The translations under genes were made by a program, and so were the position numbers. Below, one piece after another: positions 51,153 to 60,077 of a stretch of DNA of 64,000 nucleotides; position 1 is the stretch's first letter, and every line of letters starts with the position of its first letter. The DNA comes from DAOUJI01 sp965219565 (GTDB taxonomy: Bacteria; Chloroflexota; Dehalococcoidia; Lucifugimonadales; JAGWBF01): positions 806,001 through 870,000 of the forward strand of contig OZ244780.1 in the NCBI GenBank assembly GCA_965219565.1, written 5' to 3'. The notes beneath the pieces were generated by a model. It was not told the origin of the DNA. It worked only from the letters and a program-made list of their open reading frames with translations, and searched no databases.

Positions 51153-51674
51153 ATGAGCATGGATGCGGACGATAGAGCGGAAATTACAACGGGTGATGGG
51201 TCGAGGCTGACTCACCTGGACTCCCAGGGAGCCGCCTCTATGGTGGACGTGGGAGACAAGCCCGTCACTGACCGGGAGGCGGTGGCCGGGGGATTCGTCT
51301 CGATGAAACCGGACACGCTGCGCCTGATCAGGGAAGGGCTGATGAAGAAGGGGGACGTGCTCACCGTGGCCCGAATTGCCGGAATCATGGGTGGCAAGCA
51401 GACATCCAGCCTGATTCCACTGTGCCATCCCATCCCCCTCGACAATATCAGTGTGGACGTGGAACTGGACGAGGAACGGGGAGGGGTCAACATAACCGCC
51501 GCAGCCAGGACCTCCCACAAGACGGGGGTCGAGATGGAAGCGCTTACGGCCGTGTCTGTGGCCGCCCTGACCATATACGATATGTGCAAGTCGGTGGACA
51601 GGGCCATGCGTATCCAGGACGTCCGGCTCCTGCGTAAGCGCGGGGGACAAAGCGGCGACATAGACTTGGAGTAG
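51153..51674 (+). CDS. moaC: Cyclic pyranopterin monophosphate synthase MoaC
   Basis: A 173-residue MoaC, the partner of MoaA in the first step of molybdopterin synthesis. Conserved blocks are LDSQGAASMVDVGDKPVTDR, KKGDVLTVARIAGIMGGKQT, SLIPLCHPIPLDNI (catalytic region) and SHKTGVEMEALTAVSVAALT with IYDMCKSVDRAM. It starts four bases after rnhA and ends four before the MBL gene. Confidence 0.97.
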   Translation: MSMDADDRAEITTGDGSRLTHLDSQGAASMVDVGDKPVTDREAVAGGFVSMKPDTLRLIREGLMKKGDVLTVARIAGIMGGKQTSSLIPLCHPIPLDNISVDVELDEERGGVNITAAARTSHKTGVEMEALTAVSVAALTIYDMCKSVDRAMRIQDVRLLRKRGGQSGDIDLE

Positions 51675-51678
51675 ACCT

Positions 51679-52407
51679 GTGGAGGTCGTCCCGGGGATTC
51701 ATAAGGTGGACGGCACACGGGGCGGCAACGTCTACCTGCTTGCGGACGCGGACTCCCTCACCCTAGTGGACGCGGCCCTGCCCTTCAACGCGGGTAAGAT
51801 TCGCCGGTACATAGAGTCTATAGGGCACACCGTCTCCGACGTACATCAGGTTGTCCTCACCCACTCCCACCCCGATCATACCGGGAGCATCCGAGCCTTA
51901 TTCGGTGATTCGGGCGTCGAGGTCCTTATCCATCACGGCGACACTCGGACCGGCGTCTCAGGCCGGCGGCTCCACTATCCGGGCCAGTTGCTTTCCCTGC
52001 CTGGGAAGCTGCCGCTGCTGAGTCGAATCCACGCCGAAGGTCTTCTGGAAGACGGGGCAGAGCTTTCTGTCCTGGGCGGAGTCCGAGTCCTGCACACTCC
52101 GGGCCATACACCGGGCAGCGTTTGTCTGCTGGACGAGAAACGCGGGGTCCTCATTGCGGGAGACATGCTCATCAGCGACGGCAAGAGCTTTCACCGCCCC
52201 GTGCAGTTTCCGGGCACCGACTTCCGTGCCTACCGCAGGTCTATCGAGCGGATTGCGGCTCTGGACTTCGACACGGCGTGCGTAGGCCACGGCAATCCTG
52301 TGGTGGGCGGCGCCAAAGCGGCGCTGGAACGGATGCTGGCGGGCTACATCTGGGCCCTCTTCCCCTGGCGGTTCATCCCCCGCCCCGCCCCGAAGGCACG
52401 GGCCTAG
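51679..52407 (+). CDS. MBL-fold hydrolase, glyoxalase II-like
   Basis: A 242-residue metallo-beta-lactamase fold protein. The metal motif is THSHPDHTGS, then HTPGHTPGSVCL, AGDML with the bridging Asp, and GHGNPV with the last His. A GTG start lies four bases after moaC, so it is coupled to the molybdopterin operon, though a role there is not established. The family includes thioesterases and quinolone-type hydrolases. It overlaps the convergent leuD by four bases. Confidence 0.9.
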   Translation: MEVVPGIHKVDGTRGGNVYLLADADSLTLVDAALPFNAGKIRRYIESIGHTVSDVHQVVLTHSHPDHTGSIRALFGDSGVEVLIHHGDTRTGVSGRRLHYPGQLLSLPGKLPLLSRIHAEGLLEDGAELSVLGGVRVLHTPGHTPGSVCLLDEKRGVLIAGDMLISDGKSFHRPVQFPGTDFRAYRRSIERIAALDFDTACVGHGNPVVGGAKAALERMLAGYIWALFPWRFIPRPAPKARA

Positions 52408-53015
52408 GTTATGGTGTGGCGGGCCTCGAAGGTGGAGATTTTGTCCTCGTGCTGGAGGGTGAGGGCGATGTCGTCCAGGCCGTTCATCAGGCAGTGGCGG
52501 CGGAACTCGTGTGTGCCGGGGTCGTTGTGGACGACGAAGCTGAAGCTCAGCCCTTCGTCATCGGCGATGGTGCAGGTCTCCAGGTCGACTGTCAGCTTGT
52601 ACCCGGGGCTACTCAGGGCCTTCTGCATAAGCTGCTGCACCTGGTCCTCAGGCAGATGGGCGGGCACGATGCCGTTGTCGAAGCAGTTTTTGTGAAAGAT
52701 GTCGGCGAAGCTGGGAGCTATCACCACTCGGAAACCGTAGTCGAGCAATGCCCAAGGGGCATGCTCGCGGGAGGAGCCGCAGCCGAAGTTGCGTCCCCCC
52801 ACCAGGATGGTGGAGTCAGTGTAGCCTTCCTGGTTTAGGATGAAGTCCATCTTGGGGCTGCCGTCCTCGTTAAACCGCCAGGAAGCGAACAACGCGTCGT
52901 CATATCCTGTGCGCTCGATGCGCTTTAGAAAGACTGCCGGGATTATCTGGTCGGTGTCGACGTTCACCCGGTCCAGGGGCAACGCAGTTCCGGTGGCCTT
53001 GGTTATTGCTTCCAT
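52404..53015 (-). CDS. leuD: 3-isopropylmalate dehydratase small subunit
   Basis: A 203-residue LeuD, which with LeuC isomerises 2- to 3-isopropylmalate in leucine synthesis. Swivel-domain motifs LDRVNVDTDQIIPAVFLKRI, ILVGGRNFGCGSSREHAPWA and APSFADIFHKNCFDNGI are all present. It is the last gene of the T-box operon, 92 bases after leuC, a gap that contains a small CCTTCCCCC/GGAAGG hairpin. Confidence 0.97.
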   Translation of the reverse strand: MEAITKATGTALPLDRVNVDTDQIIPAVFLKRIERTGYDDALFASWRFNEDGSPKMDFILNQEGYTDSTILVGGRNFGCGSSREHAPWALLDYGFRVVIAPSFADIFHKNCFDNGIVPAHLPEDQVQQLMQKALSSPGYKLTVDLETCTIADDEGLSFSFVVHNDPGTHEFRRHCLMNGLDDIALTLQHEDKISTFEARHTIT

Positions 53016-53107
53016 CTATGGCTCTCCTTAGATAGTGTCGTCCCCCATCCTAGCCTTCCCCCGAGGAGGAAGGGACTATCGTGGGGAGGACGGCTTATAG
53101 GACAGGA

Positions 53108-54508
53108 CTAATTCCAGTCCCTGATGTCTACGAAGTGGCCGGCTATGGCGGCGGCGGCGGCCATCTGTGGGCTGACCAGGTGAGTGCGGCCGCCCTTGCC
53201 TTGACGTCCCTCGAAGTTGCGATTGGAGGTGGAGGCGCATCGCTCTCCCGGCTGGAGGATGTCGGGGTTCATGCCTAGGCACATGGAGCAGCCAGCTTCC
53301 CGCCAGTCGAAACCCGCGTCCTTGAATATTCCGTCAATGCCTTCCTTTTCGGCCTGGAGCTTTATCAAAGTGGAGCCGGGCACCACCATGGCGTAGACGT
53401 TGGGGTTGACCCTCTTCCCCTTGACGACCTCCGCGGCGTTTCGCAGGTCTTCCAGCCGAGCGTTGGTGCAGGACCCCAGGAAGACCCGGTCCAGCTTGAT
53501 TTCCTGCATGGGAGTGTTGGGCTCGAGACCCATGTACTCCAGCGCTCTGACGCCGGCCTCCCTTTGGTCCGAGTCGTCGAACGAAGCAGGGTCGGGGACC
53601 CGCCCGGTCACGGATACGACCATGCCGGGGTTGGTGCCCCAGGTGACCAACGGCTCCAGAGAAGCAGCGTCGATCTGCACCAGCGTGTCGAATACGGCGT
53701 CGGCGTCGGTGGGAAGCTCCCGCCAGCGTTCTACAGCCGCGTCGAAGTCCGCGCCTTGAGGTGCGTGAGGCCTGCCCCGAAGGTAGTCAAAGGTGGTGTC
53801 GTCGGGCGCCACCATGCCCGCTCGGGCGCCTCCCTCGATGGTCATGTTACAGACCGTCATTCGGCCTTCCATGGACAGGGACCTGAGCGCCTCGCCGGTG
53901 TATTCGATGACGTGGCCGATGCCTCCGTTGACTCCGATCCGCCCGATGATTCCCAGGGCTAGGTCCTTGGCGGTGACCCCAAAGGGGAGCGGCCCGTCAA
54001 CACGAATCTCCATGGTCTTTTGCTTGGCTTGTACGAGACACTGGGTGGCGAGCGCCTGTTCGACCTGGGTGGTGCCAATGCCCAGGGCCAGGGCGCCAAA
54101 AGCTCCGTGGGTTGAGGTGTGGCTGTCACCGCAGACGATGGTCTTACCCGGCTGCGTGTATCCCTGTTCTGGGCCGATGATGTGGACAATGCCCTGGTTG
54201 GCGCTGTCCATGTCGTACAGCGTTATCCCGAACTCCTGGGCGTTCCGGGTCATGGCCTCCAATTGCTTGCGGGACATCTCGTCGGCGATGGGCTGGGACC
54301 GTTCCGAAGTGGGCACGTTGTGGTCCACGGTGGCGATGGTAAGTTCCGGACGCCGGATTTTTCGTCCCGTCATGCGCAGGCCGTCGAAAGCCTGCGGCGA
54401 CGTGACCTCGTGCACCAGGTGGAGGTCGATGTACAGCAGGGTTGATTGGCCCGGCTCCTCGTGGACGACGTGGCTGTCCCAGATTTTGTCAAACATGGTC
54501 TTGGGCAT
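53108..54508 (-). CDS. leuC: 3-isopropylmalate dehydratase large subunit
   Basis: A 466-residue aconitase-family LeuC. VVCGDSH-type VCGDSHTSTHGAFGALALGI, GGIGHVIEY, FLGSCTNARLEDLRNA and CSMCLGMNPD supply the [4Fe-4S] cysteines and substrate site. It works as a heterodimer with LeuD. The length matches bacterial LeuC. It lies 67 bases after leuA on the same strand. Confidence 0.97.
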   Translation of the reverse strand: MPKTMFDKIWDSHVVHEEPGQSTLLYIDLHLVHEVTSPQAFDGLRMTGRKIRRPELTIATVDHNVPTSERSQPIADEMSRKQLEAMTRNAQEFGITLYDMDSANQGIVHIIGPEQGYTQPGKTIVCGDSHTSTHGAFGALALGIGTTQVEQALATQCLVQAKQKTMEIRVDGPLPFGVTAKDLALGIIGRIGVNGGIGHVIEYTGEALRSLSMEGRMTVCNMTIEGGARAGMVAPDDTTFDYLRGRPHAPQGADFDAAVERWRELPTDADAVFDTLVQIDAASLEPLVTWGTNPGMVVSVTGRVPDPASFDDSDQREAGVRALEYMGLEPNTPMQEIKLDRVFLGSCTNARLEDLRNAAEVVKGKRVNPNVYAMVVPGSTLIKLQAEKEGIDGIFKDAGFDWREAGCSMCLGMNPDILQPGERCASTSNRNFEGRQGKGGRTHLVSPQMAAAAAIAGHFVDIRDWN

Positions 54509-54575
54509 GGGCGTGCCTCCTAGTTAGATCAAAGCGTCCCGGAATGTACTGAGGACTCCCTCACGCGAGTCGCCG

Positions 54576-56144
54576 CTACGGGGTGGTCAGAGGCGCCACC
54601 TGATAGGTCGCCCCGCTCTGAGCAAGGGCGCGGTTGACTGCGCTCAGGTAGGCGTTGGCGCTGGCGACGATGATGTCCGTCGAAGCTGCCCGCCCCGTGT
54701 AGATTTCCCCGTCCTGATCCACCCGGATGACAACCTCGCCGATGGAGTCCAGGCCCTCGGTCACCGAGTGGACATTGAAGTCGATGAGTTGCGCGCCCAC
54801 GCCTGCGGCTCTCTGGATGGCCTTGCACACCGCGTCCACAGGCCCGTTGCCGGTGGATGCATCACTGTAGACTACGTCCTGCGGGCCGATAACGCGTACC
54901 GTAGCGGTGGCAATGTCGTGGTCCCCGCCGGAGAACTGCACGTGGTCCAGCTTGAACGTGGCCTGCTCGTAGGCCATGCGGTTTTCCTCGGCCATGAGAG
55001 TTTCCAGGTCCCGGTCGGTGACCTCCGACTTCTTGTCGGCCAGGTCTTTGAAAGCGTCGAAAACCCTGTCAAGGTCCGGTCTCTCCAGGTTGTAGCCCAG
55101 GTCTTCCAGGCGGGACCGAAGTCCTGCCCGGCCGCTTAGTTTGCCCAGCACCAGGGAGTTGCCGGGCCAACCGATGGAGACGGGGTCCATGAGCTCGTAT
55201 GTGCTCCGTTCCTTGAGGACACCGTCCTGGTGTATTCCCGAAGCGTGGCGGAAGGCGTTTTCTCCCACCACAGACTTGTTGGGCTGTATGGGCATGCCCG
55301 TAATGCGGCTCACCATGCGGCTCGTGGGGTAGAGCTGGTGAGTGTGGGCGTTGGTGGCCACGTTCATGTAGTCTTTCCGGGTGTGGAGGGCCATGATGAT
55401 TTCTTCAACCGACGCGTTGCCCGCCCGCTCTCCGATTCCGTTGATGCAGCCTTCCACCTGGCGGGCGCCCGCCTGCACTGCGGCAAGGCTGTTGGCCACG
55501 GCAAGGCCCAGGTCGTTGTGGCAATGTACGCTGAGAGTCGCTCGGTGGATGTTGGGCACGGCTTCTTGTATGTCCAGTAGAAGCTGGGCGAATTGGGCGG
55601 GAATGGCGTAGCCCACAGTGTCCGCTATGTTGACGGTGGTGGCTCCCGCGTCAATGACCGCCCTCAGCAGTTGGAACAGGTATTCCGGGTTGGTGCGAGT
55701 GGCGTCCATCGGCGAGAACTCCACGTTGGAGCAGTACTTCTTGGCCCTCGCCACCATTGACACGGCCTGCTCCATGACCTCTTCTCGGTTCTTCCTGAGC
55801 TGGTGCATGATGTGGATGTCGGAGCTTGACAGGAAAACGTGGATGCGGGGGTTTTCCGAGTCCTGTATGGCTTCCCACGCGGCGTCCACGTCCTCGGGCA
55901 CCGCCCGCGCCAGAGACGCTATGACGGGGCCTTTCACGTCGTTGGCGATGGTTTTGACCGCCTGGAAGTCGCCCGGGCTTGACGCGGCGAAACCCGCCTC
56001 GATTACGTCAACGTTCAGCCGCGCCAATTGGCGGGCGATAATCAGCTTCTCATCTCCGGTGAGTCCGATGCCGGCCGATTGCTCTCCGTCCCGGAGAGTG
56101 GTGTCGAACACTATCACTTTTTCTTGGTCGATTTCCCCGTCCAT
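54576..56144 (-). CDS. leuA: 2-isopropylmalate synthase
   Basis: A 522-residue LeuA that condenses 2-oxoisovalerate with acetyl-CoA, committing carbon to leucine. VIVFDTTLRDGEQSAG is the DRE-TIM signature, LSVHCHNDLGLAVANSLAAV the metal-binding HxH, and NGIGERAGNASVEEII the family motif. The C-terminal third (about 380-522) is the regulatory domain for leucine feedback, with GNGPVDAVCKAI. The ATG at 56144 is chosen since GGAAGG lies six bases upstream; earlier in-frame ATGs at 56150 and 56186 are less well placed. Citramalate synthase is a less likely alternative. Confidence 0.95.
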   Translation of the reverse strand: MDGEIDQEKVIVFDTTLRDGEQSAGIGLTGDEKLIIARQLARLNVDVIEAGFAASSPGDFQAVKTIANDVKGPVIASLARAVPEDVDAAWEAIQDSENPRIHVFLSSSDIHIMHQLRKNREEVMEQAVSMVARAKKYCSNVEFSPMDATRTNPEYLFQLLRAVIDAGATTVNIADTVGYAIPAQFAQLLLDIQEAVPNIHRATLSVHCHNDLGLAVANSLAAVQAGARQVEGCINGIGERAGNASVEEIIMALHTRKDYMNVATNAHTHQLYPTSRMVSRITGMPIQPNKSVVGENAFRHASGIHQDGVLKERSTYELMDPVSIGWPGNSLVLGKLSGRAGLRSRLEDLGYNLERPDLDRVFDAFKDLADKKSEVTDRDLETLMAEENRMAYEQATFKLDHVQFSGGDHDIATATVRVIGPQDVVYSDASTGNGPVDAVCKAIQRAAGVGAQLIDFNVHSVTEGLDSIGEVVIRVDQDGEIYTGRAASTDIIVASANAYLSAVNRALAQSGATYQVAPLTTP

Positions 56145-56146
56145 AG

Positions 56147-56323
56147 TCATCCTTCCCTTCCGGTCCTCAGCGTGATGTCGGCACACAGGCGCCTCGATGT
56201 TTGGAAGACGGCGCCGGACCGCAGGGCGCCGTAGTCTGCCCTCTCCAGCCCTGCCAGGACCAGAGAGCGGCGGCGAGCTACACTCACCGTTGCCTCCATC
56301 GATGTATCGCGTGTGGAACTCAT
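56147..56323 (-). CDS. Possible 58-residue small protein between ilvC and leuA
   Basis: An ATG four bases after the ilvC stop opens a 58-codon frame, ending three bases before the leuA ATG. It is basic, with ARRRSLVLAGLERADYGALR and SRRLCADITLRTGREG, and matches no family I know. AAGG near its start could serve as a ribosome-binding site. Its exact fit between two operon genes may indicate a real coupling peptide, or the gap may simply be a long spacer. Confidence 0.35.
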   Translation of the reverse strand: MSSTRDTSMEATVSVARRRSLVLAGLERADYGALRSGAVFQTSRRLCADITLRTGREG

Positions 56324-56327
56324 GGCC

Positions 56328-57338
56328 TTAATCGACTTCTACTGGGTTCATCCAGGGCATCATGCGCCTGAGCTCCCGGCCTACGGTCTCGATTTGATGT
56401 TCGTTGGCGTCGGTCCTGAGTTGAAGGAACCGCTGCCGTCCTTCGTCGTTCTCGGCCATCCACTCCTTGGCAAAGCTGCCGTCTTGGATGTCCTTGAGAA
56501 TCTGCTTCATGTTCTCCCGCACGTGGTCGTCAATGACTCTTGGTCCCCGGGAGTAGTCCCCATACTCGGCGGTGTCGCTCACGGAGTAGCGCATGTACTT
56601 GAAGCCGCCCTGGAATATCAGGTCTACGATGAGCTTCATTTCGTGAAGGCATTCGAAGTAGGCCAGTTCCGGCGGGTACCCCGCCTCCACCAGCGTCTCA
56701 AATGCGGCCTTGATGAGGGAAGTAACGCCGCCGCAGAGCACGTTCTGCTCACCGAACAGGTCGGTTTCGGTCTCATCCTTGAAGGTGGTCTCCAGCACCC
56801 CTGCGTTTGTGGAGCCTATGCCCTTGGCGTAGGCCAGAGTGGTCTTGAGGGCGTCGCCGGTGGCGTCCTGGTGGATGGCCAGCAGCGCGGGCACTCCGAT
56901 GCCTTCGGTGAACATCTCCCGCATCCGGTGGCCGGGGGCTTTGGGGGCCACCATGGAGACGTTCAGGTCGGGGCCAGGCACGATCTGTTGGTAGTGGATG
57001 TTGAAGCCGTGTCCGAACATCAAGGTGGAACCCGACTTGATATGGGGCTCAATCGACTGCTTGTACACCGTGCCCTGGACATGGTCAGGGATGAGCACCA
57101 TGACTATGTCCGAGCCTGCGGTGACCTCTTCCACGTCTCCCACTTCCAGGCCGGCGCCGCTGGCTTTTGCCCGGCTCTGGCTTGTGGGCGCGAGTCCCAC
57201 GATCACCTTCTGCCCATTGTCATTCAGGTTGAGGGCGTGGGCGTGGCCCTGGCTCCCGTAGCCGATTACGCCGATGGTCTTGCTTTCCAGGTCGTTCAGG
57301 TCTGCGTCGTTGTCGTAGTAGACGGTTGGGCTTGTCAT
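56328..57338 (-). CDS. ilvC: Ketol-acid reductoisomerase
   Basis: A 336-residue class I KARI, which isomerises and reduces 2-acetolactate in valine, leucine and isoleucine synthesis. The NAD(P) motif is IGVIGYGSQGHAHALNLND; SMVAPKAPGHRMRE, DETETDLFGEQNVLCGG and HEMKLIVDLIFQGG hold the Mg-binding and catalytic residues. The ATG at 57338 is chosen for AGAGGAAG upstream; a longer frame to 57416 runs into ilvN. Part of the T-box operon. Confidence 0.97.
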   Translation of the reverse strand: MTSPTVYYDNDADLNDLESKTIGVIGYGSQGHAHALNLNDNGQKVIVGLAPTSQSRAKASGAGLEVGDVEEVTAGSDIVMVLIPDHVQGTVYKQSIEPHIKSGSTLMFGHGFNIHYQQIVPGPDLNVSMVAPKAPGHRMREMFTEGIGVPALLAIHQDATGDALKTTLAYAKGIGSTNAGVLETTFKDETETDLFGEQNVLCGGVTSLIKAAFETLVEAGYPPELAYFECLHEMKLIVDLIFQGGFKYMRYSVSDTAEYGDYSRGPRVIDDHVRENMKQILKDIQDGSFAKEWMAENDEGRQRFLQLRTDANEHQIETVGRELRRMMPWMNPVEVD

Positions 57339-57351
57339 ACTGCTTCCTCTC

Positions 57352-57903
57352 TTACTGGCTGTCGTCTGATTCGCCGGCGTCGGTGGGCTGACTCTGGGGA
57401 GAGCCTCCCCGGCCATTGGTCATTACGCTTCTGGACATGGCGATTCGACCCGTGCGCATCACTTCCCTGATTCCGAAGGGCCTCAGCAGGTTGAACAGGG
57501 AGTTTATTCTCTCCTCGTCTCCGGTGGCCTCGATTATCAGCGAAGTCTGGCTCACGTCCAGGATGTCGGCGCCGAATATGTTCACGAGCTGCATGATTTC
57601 GCTTCGGGTCGTGGGAGTCGCGTGGACCCGTATCATAGCCAGCTCGCGGAGCACCACTTCTTCGTTCTTGTAGTCCGAGACCTTGAGGACTTCGATGAGC
57701 TTGTTCAGCTGCTTAGTGCACTGCTCTACGGTGTCCTCGTCGCCTTCGACCACGAAAGTCATTCTGGACAGGTTGGGCTGCTCGCTCTGTCCCACGGCCA
57801 GGCTTGCGATGTTGAAACCCCTGCGGCGGAAGAGGCTGGATATTCTGTTGAGGACCCCCGGTTTGTCCTGCACGAGGGCCACTATCGTGTGCTGGCCTGC
57901 CAT
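57352..57903 (-). CDS. ilvN: Acetolactate synthase regulatory subunit
   Basis: A 183-residue small subunit with an N-terminal ACT domain (HTIVALVQDKPGVLNRISSL, FRRRGFNIASLAVGQ) that binds valine, and a C-terminal ACT-like half (REIMQ-type SEIMQLVNIFGADILDVSQT, then LIIEATGDEE). It activates IlvB and confers feedback inhibition. Its ATG shares one base with the ilvB stop (TAATG), a sign of translational coupling. A longer frame in the same phase upstream is a shadow of ilvB. The Ser/Gln-rich tail is poorly conserved. Confidence 0.96.
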   Translation of the reverse strand: MAGQHTIVALVQDKPGVLNRISSLFRRRGFNIASLAVGQSEQPNLSRMTFVVEGDEDTVEQCTKQLNKLIEVLKVSDYKNEEVVLRELAMIRVHATPTTRSEIMQLVNIFGADILDVSQTSLIIEATGDEERINSLFNLLRPFGIREVMRTGRIAMSRSVMTNGRGGSPQSQPTDAGESDDSQ

Positions 57904-59591
57904 TAGGTCGGTATCTCCTCTGGCTCCTCGATGAGCTCGTTGATGCTCTCGCCAGCCGGAATCATGGGGTACACGTTCTCTTCCTGCTCCACCTGGAAGT
58001 CGATGACAACCGGGCCGGGTTCGGCCATTGCCTGCTCCAAGGCGGTCACCACCTGGTCTTTCTCCGTGACTCGTATACCCAGGATGCCGTAGGCTTCGGC
58101 CAGCTTCACGAAGTCGGGGTTGCCGGTGTAGTAAGTGGCGGTGTATGTCTTGTCGTAGAAGAGGTCCTGCCACTGGCGCACCATGCCAAGGAACCCGTTG
58201 TTCATAATGGCGAACTTGACGGGAATGTTGGCTTCAACGGCTGTCGCCAGGTCGCACAACGTCATCTGGAAGCCGCCGTCCCCCGCGATGGACCAGACGG
58301 TCTTGTCGGGCCTTCCCACCTTTGCACCCAGAGCGGCGGGCACCTCGAAACCCATGGCGCCCAACCCGCCGGAGGTGATGAGCAGATTGTGTTCCTTGAA
58401 GGAGCAGTGCTGGGCCGCCCACATCTGGTGCTGGCCAACACCCGTGATGATTATCGCCTTGCTGTCGGTGACCTCTGAGAGTTTCTTCAGGATGAACTGG
58501 GGCAGCAGCTTGTTGGTATCCCGAATCTTCAACGACGGATGGTCCAGCCGCATCTGTTCGATGTGCTTGATCCAGTCGGTGTGGTCCGCAGATTCCACCT
58601 GGGGCACCATCGCCTGAAGGACCCTCTTGAGGTCTCCTACGATGGGTACTGTGGCCTTGACGTTCTTGCTTATCTCGGATGGGTCGATGTCTACGTGTAT
58701 GACCTTGGCGTTGGGAGCGAAGGCGCTCAACCTTCCCGTCACCCGGTCATCGAAGCGGGCCCCCAGGGAGATGATAAGGTCCGACTGGTCCAGCGCCAAG
58801 CTGGCGTAGGCCATTCCGTGCATCCCCGGCATTCCCACGTTCAGGAAGTGGTCCGACGGGAAGGAGCTGATTCCCAGCAGAGTTGTTATTACGGGAATCT
58901 GGGCCTTCTCCGCCAGCTCCTGGACCTCTTCGAAGGCGCGGGAGATTGTGATGCCGTGCCCTGCCAGAATCACCGGACGTTGGGCCTCGCTGATGAGGTT
59001 GACCGCCTTGCGGATTTGGGCAGGGTGGCCCTCCATGTTGGGCTTGTAGCCGGGAAGGTCCACGCTGGACGGGTACACGAAGTCCGCGGCTGTGGCCAGC
59101 ACGTCCTTGGGTATGTCAACCAGGACAGGCCCGGGCCGTCCGGTGTTGGCTATGTAGAACGCCTCTTTGATGGCCGGAGCAATCTCGGCGGGGTCCATCA
59201 CCAGGTAGTTATGCTTGGTGATGGGCAGGGTGATGCCGGTTACGTCCGTCTCCTGGAAGGCGTCCTTACCGATGGCTGGGCGGGCCACCTGACCCGTGAT
59301 GGCCACTATTGGGATGGAGTCCATCTGAGCGCAGGCCAACCCCGTAGCCAAGTTGGTGGCGCCCGGACCTGACGTGGCCATGCATACGCCCACCTGTCCG
59401 GTTGCGCGGGCGTATCCGTCCGCTGCCATTACGGCAGCCTGCTCGTGCCGCACCAGGATGTGGCGAAGCTGAGGGTACTGGTGGAGGACGCCGTAAAGCG
59501 GCAGGATGGCGCCGCCGGGCAGTCCAAAGACCACGTCCGCTCCCTCCTTCAGAAGACTTTCGCAAACGATTTGGGATCCAGTGAGTCTCAT
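57903..59591 (-). CDS. ilvB: Acetolactate synthase catalytic subunit
   Basis: A 562-residue ThDP- and FAD-binding acetohydroxyacid synthase that makes 2-acetolactate and 2-aceto-2-hydroxybutyrate. VFGLPGGAILPLYGVL, RHEQAAVMAADGYARATGQV (catalytic Glu) and TSGPGATNLATG begin the protein. The C-terminal ThDP motif is SIAGDGGFQMTLCDLATAVE with MNNGFLGMVRQWQ. First gene of the operon, about 40 bases after the T-box terminator. Distinct from the catabolic-type TPP enzyme at 35695. Confidence 0.97.
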   Translation of the reverse strand: MRLTGSQIVCESLLKEGADVVFGLPGGAILPLYGVLHQYPQLRHILVRHEQAAVMAADGYARATGQVGVCMATSGPGATNLATGLACAQMDSIPIVAITGQVARPAIGKDAFQETDVTGITLPITKHNYLVMDPAEIAPAIKEAFYIANTGRPGPVLVDIPKDVLATAADFVYPSSVDLPGYKPNMEGHPAQIRKAVNLISEAQRPVILAGHGITISRAFEEVQELAEKAQIPVITTLLGISSFPSDHFLNVGMPGMHGMAYASLALDQSDLIISLGARFDDRVTGRLSAFAPNAKVIHVDIDPSEISKNVKATVPIVGDLKRVLQAMVPQVESADHTDWIKHIEQMRLDHPSLKIRDTNKLLPQFILKKLSEVTDSKAIIITGVGQHQMWAAQHCSFKEHNLLITSGGLGAMGFEVPAALGAKVGRPDKTVWSIAGDGGFQMTLCDLATAVEANIPVKFAIMNNGFLGMVRQWQDLFYDKTYTATYYTGNPDFVKLAEAYGILGIRVTEKDQVVTALEQAMAEPGPVVIDFQVEQEENVYPMIPAGESINELIEEPEEIPT

Positions 59592-59633
59592 TATCTTTCC
59601 CGTCCTACGGCGGCGCGCGAACGCCGCATAAAT

Positions 59634-59912
59634 TAAAAACGCCCATCCCTGCTAAGGGACGGGCTTCTCTCCCGCGGTGCCACCCTAATTCCCCTCCGGC
59701 ATGGCCGTCGACCAAACCATCGGGACTCCTCATCGACTATAACGGTGTCGAACCGCCGAGCCCTACTGTTGTTTCAGGCTGGCCGCTCCGGGGCGAGTTC
59801 AGGGCCTTGCTGACACCGGCCTCACACCCTGGGCTTATGCAGACCCATTGCCGGCTCGCTCTGCCAGTGTACCCCTACTACTCCCCTTCCTAGCGGAGTG
59901 GTATTTAATTAA
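59634..59912 (-). promoter_or_regulatory. T-box riboswitch (leucine-type) ahead of ilvB
   Basis: On the minus strand the conserved T-box AGGGTGGCACCGCG lies at 59673-59686, followed by the terminator stem GCCCGTCCCT/AGGGATGGGC and GTTTTTAA (59634-59664). Upstream, stem I shows the AGTA bulge and, on its 3' side, GAA then CTC (59795-59797) then G, where the specifier codon is expected. CTC reads leucine, fitting the downstream ilv/leu genes. Uncharged tRNA would stabilise the antiterminator and switch the operon on. The tRNA-end bulge is UGGC, which predicts a G discriminator rather than the usual A of tRNA-Leu. Confidence 0.92.
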
Positions 59913-59919
59913 CCGACGT

Positions 59920-59948
59920 ACTATATCAGTGCCCCCGTCGGTTGTCAA
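59920..59948 (-). promoter_or_regulatory. Sigma-70 promoter of the ilv-leu operon
   Basis: On the minus strand consensus TTGACA (59943-59948), an exact 17-base spacer and TATAGT (59920-59925). Transcription would start just before the T-box stem I. Confidence 0.85.
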
Positions 59949-60077
59949 ATATAGTCTCGTGTAAACGGAGGAGGGAGTTAATTTCATATCAACAGCTCAC
60001 TGGTTGCATGGCGCCATATGAAGTTGTAACGTATAGTTTTACTTGTAGTTGACGGCTGTACAATTGGGGGTGCTCAA

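Noticed and set aside
56313..57470. 385-codon plus-strand frame opposite ilvC
   Set aside because: Mirror of ilvC; His/Val/Gly-rich translation with no homology signal.
57904..58173. Upstream extension of ilvN
   Set aside because: The extra 90 residues are a shadow of ilvB; the conserved ACT start begins at 57903 and overlaps the ilvB stop.
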